DNA of 64,000 nucleotides, from contig NC_057845.1 of assembly GCF_910594005.1 (NCBI RefSeq), forward strand, positions 1,054,001 through 1,118,000. The letters are read 5' to 3'. Numbering within the stretch: position 1 is the first letter of the stretch; each line of letters opens with the position of its first letter. Position numbers and translations under genes: made by a program. Positions 63,701 through 64,000 of this stretch are shown in pieces. The notes under the pieces are model-generated. The model was not told the DNA's origin, did not search any database, and saw only the letters and a program-made list of their open reading frames with translations. This DNA is from Cervus elaphus (lineage: Eukaryota; Chordata; Mammalia; Artiodactyla; Cervidae).

Positions 63701-64000
63701 GCTGATCTCTGCGTACCTCTGGAGTTTTCAAAGGATGTGAGGCCTCCGGTCGCGATGAGGTGGGGAACTACGTCTTTCTCTGTGGTCTCCACAGGGGATT
63801 CAGACATCCTTTCGTCTTGGGAGATGCAAGACGAGCCTGCATTCAAGTCACTGCAGGGATATCACGCCTTATTTCGAGTCAGGGCATCGCGGTGTACATT
63901 CCACTTGAGGCCGCAAACTCAGGGTCCCTCTCACATACCTAGAGCTGAGAGAAGCCTCCTCTTGAGGTGCTTGTGATAAGGCGGTATTCCTCTGGAGTCG
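57730..64000. repeat. C-depleted A-B array, ending in an A2-B2 dimer repeat
   Basis: Landmarks are at 57730 (A2), 58526 (B2), 59322 (A1), 60118 (B1/C chimera), 60914 (A2), 61710 (B2), 62506 (A2) and 63302 (B2, cut by the window edge). No complete C monomer remains. The last four copies form two A2-B2 dimers (1592 bp each). Shared private variants show the sources: 55342 and 60914 both have caaagcatgtgagg, and 58526 and 63302 both have cacggtgtagggg and gacggagatgg. The last B2 reads gtgataaggcgg at 63973 instead of gtggtaaggtgg. Confidence 0.88.
60118..60913. repeat. Chimeric monomer: B head joined to C tail
   Basis: The head has B markers acagttttcttgg, cacacggtgcagg and, at 60218, the second C of gaatccggcc. 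From 60257 it has the C marker ggttttcctcgag, followed by gttgtggcgg, gcgtgggacaac and ctggaattttc. The exchange lies in 60219-60256. The tail also has cttccacacacgtg with cagcgacggcagg, a combination otherwise seen only in the C monomer at 54546, which identifies the donor 5572 bp (seven monomers) upstream. Confidence 0.88.

Larger units (their letters stand above)
1..64000. repeat. Satellite DNA array, ~796-bp monomer, about 80 head-to-tail copies
   Basis: The landmark gtgttcttgg (or gttttcttgg, gtattcttgg) recurs 80 times from 444 to 63302 at intervals of 794-799 bp, always in the same orientation. Every base between landmarks aligns to the same monomer, so there is no unique sequence, inversion or inserted element. 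Counting by hand on a consensus monomer gives about 55% G+C and about 38 CpG dinucleotides. Known family architecture: pecoran ruminant satellite I DNAs (bovine 1.715, caprine/ovine satellite I, cervid satellite I) are built from 31-bp subrepeats, and the sheep/goat and deer forms have monomers near 0.8 kb. I infer that this is such a satellite from a centromeric or pericentromeric region. Family assignment rests on architecture plus general recognition; no database comparison was possible, and the species is undetermined. Confidence 0.97.

Noticed and set aside
1..64000. Tandem rRNA or other multicopy gene cluster
   Set aside because: The 796-bp unit is far too short for a ribosomal unit and contains no rRNA or tRNA sequence that I recognise; its internal 31-bp repeats mark it as satellite DNA.
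1..64000. A hidden functional system such as a gene cluster or defence island
   Set aside because: Every part of the window aligns to the same satellite monomer. The interest lies in repeat organisation and exchange history, and no protein-coding or RNA-based system can be supported.

Overview
The whole 64 kb window is one uninterrupted tandem satellite array. There is no gene, RNA gene, transposable element, CRISPR array or non-repetitive stretch that I can support. I located 80 consecutive copies of one monomer, all in the same orientation, using a shared landmark (gtgttcttgg or a variant) that recurs at 444, 1240, 2036, 2832 and so on to 63302. The spacing is almost always 795 or 796 bp, with extremes of 794 and 799. 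The consensus monomer (796 bp) divides into 25 units of 31 bp plus 21 bp. The first nine or ten units are still recognisably related to each other, many starting with CTCGAG or a derivative, so the monomer itself arose from a 31-bp repeat.

Organism: a 31-bp subrepeat inside a roughly 0.8-kb monomer is the known architecture of the pecoran ruminant satellite I family (bovine 1.715 satellite, caprine/ovine satellite I, cervid satellite I). I therefore infer pericentromeric or centromeric DNA of a horned or antlered ruminant. The monomer length is closer to the deer and sheep/goat forms than to the 1.4-kb cattle form. The species cannot be fixed from the sequence alone.

Layout, with monomer types named by diagnostic variants (letters are mine): 1-7773 holds the order E-D-F-D'-G-H-I-J-K-L. 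8400-12.6 kb holds a six-monomer higher-order repeat (C-A1-B1-C'-A2-B2). 12.6-18.7 kb is a mosaic. 18.7-37.3 kb repeats the first 12.6 kb in the same order, but with two extra monomers (22535-24126) and five extra monomers (28485-32464). 37.3-41 kb is a mosaic. 41-42.5 kb is an A2-B2 pair. 42491-48361 is a recent 3182-bp (four-monomer) tandem duplication. 48.4-52.95 kb is a mosaic of K, L, F, D and E types. 52955-64000 is again the A/B/C family, first as A1-B1-C-A2-B2-C and then nearly C-free, ending in A2-B2-A2-B2.

The most informative content is the fossil record of unequal exchange. Several chimeric monomers have joints narrowed to 21-38 bp by flanking variants, and the offsets between duplicated blocks change by whole numbers of monomers. 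The long open frames (about 225 codons on +, about 128 on -) recur in every monomer as a by-product of a stop-poor consensus and are not genes.
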